DNA of 12,013 nucleotides from Ettlia oleoabundans (lineage: Eukaryota; Chlorophyta; Chlorophyceae; Chlamydomonadales): positions 1-12,013 of the forward strand of contig JAAMXP010000054.1 of NCBI GenBank assembly GCA_019693395.1. The letters run 5' to 3'. A program made the position numbers and the translations under genes. The notes beneath the pieces are model-generated. The model was not told where the DNA came from and ran no database searches. It saw only the letters and a program-made list of their open reading frames with translations. Below, in pieces: positions 9,401 to 12,013 of the stretch; the first letter of the stretch is position 1, and every line of letters starts with the position of its first letter.

Positions 9401-12013
9401 AAGCAGCTGGGTCAGGCGAAAGCACAGCAACGGCGGCGGGCTGCTCATCAGGACCTGCTCGATGCGAACCTGCGGGCGCGGCGGGGGGAGGGGGGGGGGC
9501 GCGTGCGGCAGCAATAATTGACTCAGCACGAAAACCATGGCATGAGCAGGCATGGATTGGTACCGTCCAGCCAGAAGGGAGAGAGCGGCCACGGAAGAAG
9601 ACAAAATTTTGACAACAGGGGGCGGTTAAACCATTGACAAGGTATGTGGAGAGGATGCAGGTAAATGACTGCAAGGCTTGGCAGTGAAGGGACGCGGCAT
9701 GCACGCATGCAACCCAGCCATGCAACGCCATGGAATGCCAACGAGCAGCAATGCAAACTCGCAATGGTGAAGCCAAGCTGGCACTGAACCATGCTTACAA
9801 TCCATATGCCCGTGCCACCTCCAATAGCCATCGCTCAGTTTGATTGAAACTCCTGCTCTCTGCTTTCAGCATTCAGCAACTAACCAGCCCTTCATTGCGT
9901 TCTGCTTTCAGCAACTAACTCGCCCTTCACATCCACCCTCACCTTAAGCGGCCTGCACACGCTCTCAAACACGGCATCCAGCAGCTGCGCAATGGTGGGA
10001 ATGATGCCGTCGCCGCTCCCCAACGAACCGCTGCCGGCGGCGTCCTGCGCCGCCAGCGCCGCCACCGTTGCGCCTGCAGTGGTGCTGGCATACTGCTGCT
10101 GCTGCTGTTGCGACGGATGCTGCTGGTGTTGCTGCTGCTGCTGCTGGGAGTCATCTCCAAAGAGGGACTGGAGGAATTCTTGCTCGGAGGCCAGAGAGGC
10201 GTGCACCCAGGCCAGCATGTCTGCAGGTGGCGGATTCCAACAGGACCAGGGTGGCGCCAGGCAGGCACGCAGGCAGGCAGGGATGGCGCATCGATAGTGA
10301 CATGGGAGGGCAAGGCTCGGGGGCAGCAGCAAGGGCGGCACCCGGCCAGCAGCGACGACACACTGGCAGCAGGCAGGTGGAAGGTTTCCAGCGCTTGAGA
10401 TGGGCGGCAGAGGCAATGGTAAAATGGTGGGTGAGGATTACCCTGAAAGTTGCAGGCATACCACCCAGAAGTGACGGAAAATCAATCAAAACATGGAGCG
10501 ATGAAGACATGAATCAATGGGGAGCAGCAGCGCGGGCCGACCTCAACCTACCTGAGACGTATCGGCGAGGGTCGTGGGCGTGAACCTCAATCGGCCTTGG
10601 GCCTCTTGTGAGGGCCTGCGAGGGTGGGTGGGCAGGTAGTTGGCTGAAATGCTCTTGCTTTTCGTGTAATGTTGCTGAGCTTTATAGTTAAATTGTAGCT
10701 ACCGACACCGTGTGGTGTGGCAATGAAAAATTCACCTCACGTCTCTTACGCTGTTTACGCTGTTTCTATGCTGAAGCAGGCAACCACACTAAACTGAAAC
10801 CCACGACCAATTTACCAAAACCATTACCGCCCCATTACCATCTCCACAGCCCCCACCTTGATGAAGCGCTGGAATAGTGCGGTGTGCCTCGCCTGCGCTA
10901 CCTCCTCAGCGCAGTACTTGAACAGCACCTGCGGTACAAGCAGGACCCCGTGATAATCAAGATAATAATTAAAGTAGTAATCTTGGTGATTATCAAGGTA
11001 AGAAAGTGCTTGACAAACTGCAAGAGCGCCTCCGCCGCGCCCTGCAGCAGCAGATTGAAGAAAGACTGCCAACATGCCAACAGAACAGACACGAGCCGGC
11101 CGGCCGCCCGCCGTTCCAGCAGCACTCCTGCCGCCCACTGGTGCCACAGGTGGCGCTGTCACTGACCAACAGCAGAATGCAAATCAAACAATACTTCCAC
11201 ACCACCCCAAGAAACACTCGGGGGGTTGTGCCCGCAGCGCAGCTGAGCCGAATGTTGCAGCATGAGCAGCCACAGCGCAGGAACAACAGGAGCCAGCACA
11301 CCACCCAGACCCCTTATACAAGAACCCACGATGCGCACCGGTTGTTCCCTGAGCGCCGGCCCCCCCCTGCTGCAGCATAGCAGCCACCGTGTAGAAAGAA
11401 GAACAGAAAGAAGAACAGCAGGCAAGACTCTGCAGGAATGAGCACAGGCGGCGCACCGGCCGCTCCCGCAGCGCCGCCGCCGCCTGCTGCAGCAGTAGCA
11501 GCAACATTGCAGGACCAACAGCAGGCAGCACACCACCCAAACCCCTATACAAGAACCCACGCTGCGCACCGGTCGCTCCCGCAGCGCCGCCGCCGCCTGC
11601 TGCAGCAGGGGGTTGACCTCCGGGGCATCCACCTCACTCAACTCCCTACACTCCTGCTGTACCCACCTGCGGTACGGGCGGTATGGCCGGCACGGCGGTA
11701 CAGAAATGTCAGGCAGACCATGAAAAGGCAGGCAGTACACATGAAAATCAAGGCGGTACAACACTTACTCAACTCCCACACATTCCAGCTGCCTCATGTG
11801 CGGTGCAGGCACTGTACATTGTAACAGCGGGTGCTGGGAGCTTCCATGCGTCGGACCTCTCCGCCACCACCACCACAACCACCAGAAGCATTACAAAACA
11901 AAACGCTACAGTCACAACAACAACAAGGATCACAGTCAAAAAATAGGAAACAAACATACACCTGCACAGCTGCTCATAGGTGCCGCCGCGCACACACACA
12001 CACACACACACAC
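6424..12013 (-). CDS. COG6: COG6, conserved oligomeric Golgi complex subunit 6 (N-terminus beyond window)
   Basis: Fourteen exons: about 11990-11962, 11666-11570, 10928-10857, 10615-10552, 10220-9943, 9469-9346, 8989-8868, 8721-8583, 8412-8331, 8065-7943, 7731-7626, 7277-7155, 6790-6724 and 6530-6424. Every junction is GT-AG and in phase; about 510 residues are visible. COG6 is in lobe B of the COG complex, which tethers retrograde vesicles at the Golgi and keeps glycosylation enzymes in place. Matches to the known family, in order: TYEQLCRWVQQECRELSE; ERPVLFKYCAEE; ALTRGPRPIEVHAHDPRRYV; DMLAWVHASLASEQEF; VCRPLKVRIEQV; AAVVDPLVEMCARSSEAL; RVYLINCLFM; HVAAVVGAEVARTL; AMRTFFARLSDP; VPRLKAEAIQRVMQALADAY; LDPASGYPAGEV; QVRTLLGVV, then stop. 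These cover roughly the C-terminal two thirds of the human protein. Gln-rich inserts follow LFGDD and QSFDP. Exon 12 may instead start at 7271 (two fewer codons). The left boundary of the first exon is unresolved: it runs into a GT repeat with no AG. Confidence 0.95.
6531..7154 (-). other. COG6 introns 12 and 13
   Basis: Intron 6791-7154 has a C10 run (minus strand, about 6828-6837) upstream of its acceptor at 6791. Intron 6531-6723 ends in a CCTGCC-rich tract. The small exon 6790-6724 lies between them. No other feature seen. Confidence 0.6.
7278..7625 (-). other. COG6 intron 11
   Basis: A 348-base intron from the donor CAG|GTGATC at 7625 to TGTAG|GAGCAG|GGC at 7272-7278. Both AGs are in phase and differ by two codons (Glu-Gln); human COG6 has an EQG-like sequence at this place, which mildly favours the longer form. 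No repeat or gene seen inside. Confidence 0.6.
8179..8250. repeat. 24-base minisatellite, three units
   Basis: Units at 8179-8202, 8203-8226 and 8227-8250, of the form GGTACTGCTTGAACTTGGCA followed by CAGC. Units differ at several bases. It lies in COG6 intron 8066-8330. Confidence 0.85.
8270..8339 (-). repeat. Direct repeat next to the COG6 exon 9 donor
   Basis: TGCTGACATCACCA occurs at 8270-8283 and 8304-8317, 34 bases apart. Each copy is followed by CCGTGAGG (8285-8292 and 8330-8337); the second covers the donor and the end of exon 9. Confidence 0.75.
8727..8747 (-). repeat. Shared 3' splice-site module, copy at COG6 exon 8
   Basis: These 21 bases, just upstream of the acceptor at 8722, match 8993-9013 upstream of the acceptor at 8990 at 20 of 21 positions. 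The minus strand reads CATGCTGTG close to CAG| in both. Two successive introns thus end in nearly the same sequence. Confidence 0.88.
8960..9207 (-). repeat. Three copies of the COG6 exon 7 start and its acceptor
   Basis: The real exon edge (8960-8992) reads CAG|AGACGCTGCGCGCCAGC on the minus strand. Copy 2 (9054-9087) reads TAG|ACGCTGCGCGTCACT and continues in frame as TLRVTRIMAL, against TLRASRSMAL in the exon. Copy 3 (9184-9207) reads CAG|CGATGCTGCGCGCCAGT, giving MLRAS. Both copies sit in the intron upstream of the exon they resemble. GCATGGCA minisatellite-like sequence lies between them. Confidence 0.8.
9482..9500 (+). other. G-run tract at the COG6 exon 6 acceptor
   Basis: Plus-strand G6-A-G10 is a C/T-only pyrimidine tract on the transcript, ending about 12 bases before the acceptor at 9470. 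Confidence 0.65.
9859..9929 (-). repeat. 42-base tandem duplication downstream of the COG6 exon 5 donor
   Basis: TCTGCTTTCAGC...CAACTAAC...CCCTTCA occurs at 9859-9894 and 9901-9929. The copy nearer the exon is 14 bases from the donor at 9942. The left copy has an extra ATTCAG-like insert. Confidence 0.8.
10090..10144 (-). repeat. Coding CAG-rich stretch (polyglutamine) in COG6
   Basis: Two CAG-dominated runs in exon 5 encode QQQQQQHQQHPSQQQQQQ, between the conserved LFGDD and the GDGIIPTIAQLL helix. Animal COG6 has only a short linker here, so this is a lineage-specific low-complexity insertion. Confidence 0.9.
10951..10995 (-). other. AT-rich hairpin just upstream of the COG6 exon 3 acceptor
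   Basis: TGATAATCAAGAT (10951-10963) is the inverted complement of 10980-10995 apart from a two-base bulge; the loop is 16 bases. The stem begins about 22 bases before the acceptor at 10929, where branch point and pyrimidine tract are expected. Confidence 0.75.
11294..11608 (-). repeat. Tandem copies of the COG6 exon 2 end and its donor
   Basis: The real exon end and donor, 11564-11608 (45 bases), recur at 11451-11495 with one mismatch, 113 bases away. The copy keeps the LLQQAAAALRERP frame and the donor CCG|GTGCGC. A third copy at 11333-11376 is degraded. Its flank 11294-11341 matches 11526-11572 almost throughout, 231-232 bases away. Weaker resemblance continues near 11019-11053 and 11096-11130. 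Confidence 0.9.
11991..12013 (+). repeat. (CA)n microsatellite at the window edge
   Basis: CA dinucleotides run from 11991 to the last base and presumably beyond. On the minus strand the GT repeat leads directly, with no AG, into the COG6 sequence TYEQLC. Confidence 0.95.

Noticed and set aside
11159..11764. 201-codon minus-strand frame taken as one exon
   Set aside because: Only 11666-11570 matches COG6; the rest is upstream intron and the duplicated intronic repeats read through.

Overview
The window looks like nuclear DNA from a green alga (Chlorophyta, probably Chlorophyceae). The supporting signs are many short GT-AG introns, CAGG/CCTG-rich and poly-C 3' splice regions, CAG-encoded glutamine tracts, dinucleotide microsatellites and a gene for the Rubisco chaperone RbcX. 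No bacterial, viral or organellar gene is visible. The genus cannot be fixed from sequence alone.

Three protein genes, all on the minus strand, can be reassembled exon by exon with reading phase kept at every junction. From right to left, in the direction of transcription: (1) COG6, subunit 6 of the conserved oligomeric Golgi tethering complex, 12013 to 6424, 14 exons visible, N-terminal part beyond the right edge, C-terminus complete. (2) A ZIP-family (Zrt/Irt-like) divalent metal transporter, 5588 to 1942, 7 exons, about 594 residues, with all eight membrane segments and the paired metal-site motifs HSVMIG and HQFFEG. (3) RbcX, 978 to 354 and continuing past the left edge; two exons are visible, giving a transit-peptide-like N-terminus and the first helices of the chaperone fold.

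Two gene-free gaps, 979-1941 and 5589-6423, should hold the 3' UTR of the upstream gene and the promoter of the next. Co-orientation does not imply an operon, and the three functions (Golgi traffic, metal uptake, Rubisco assembly) are not obviously linked.

The strongest unexpected signal is in the introns. In all three genes the introns carry local, partly decayed copies of the neighbouring exon edge together with its splice site. The clearest is a 44/45-base copy of the COG6 exon ending at 11570, including its donor. Others occur beside ZIP exons 2, 4 and 6, COG6 exons 7, 8 and 9, and RbcX exon 2. In two ZIP copies, almost all differences inside the coding part are synonymous. This suggests that introns here grow by short tandem duplications across splice junctions. 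No mobile element, CRISPR array, RNA gene or new multi-gene system was found.
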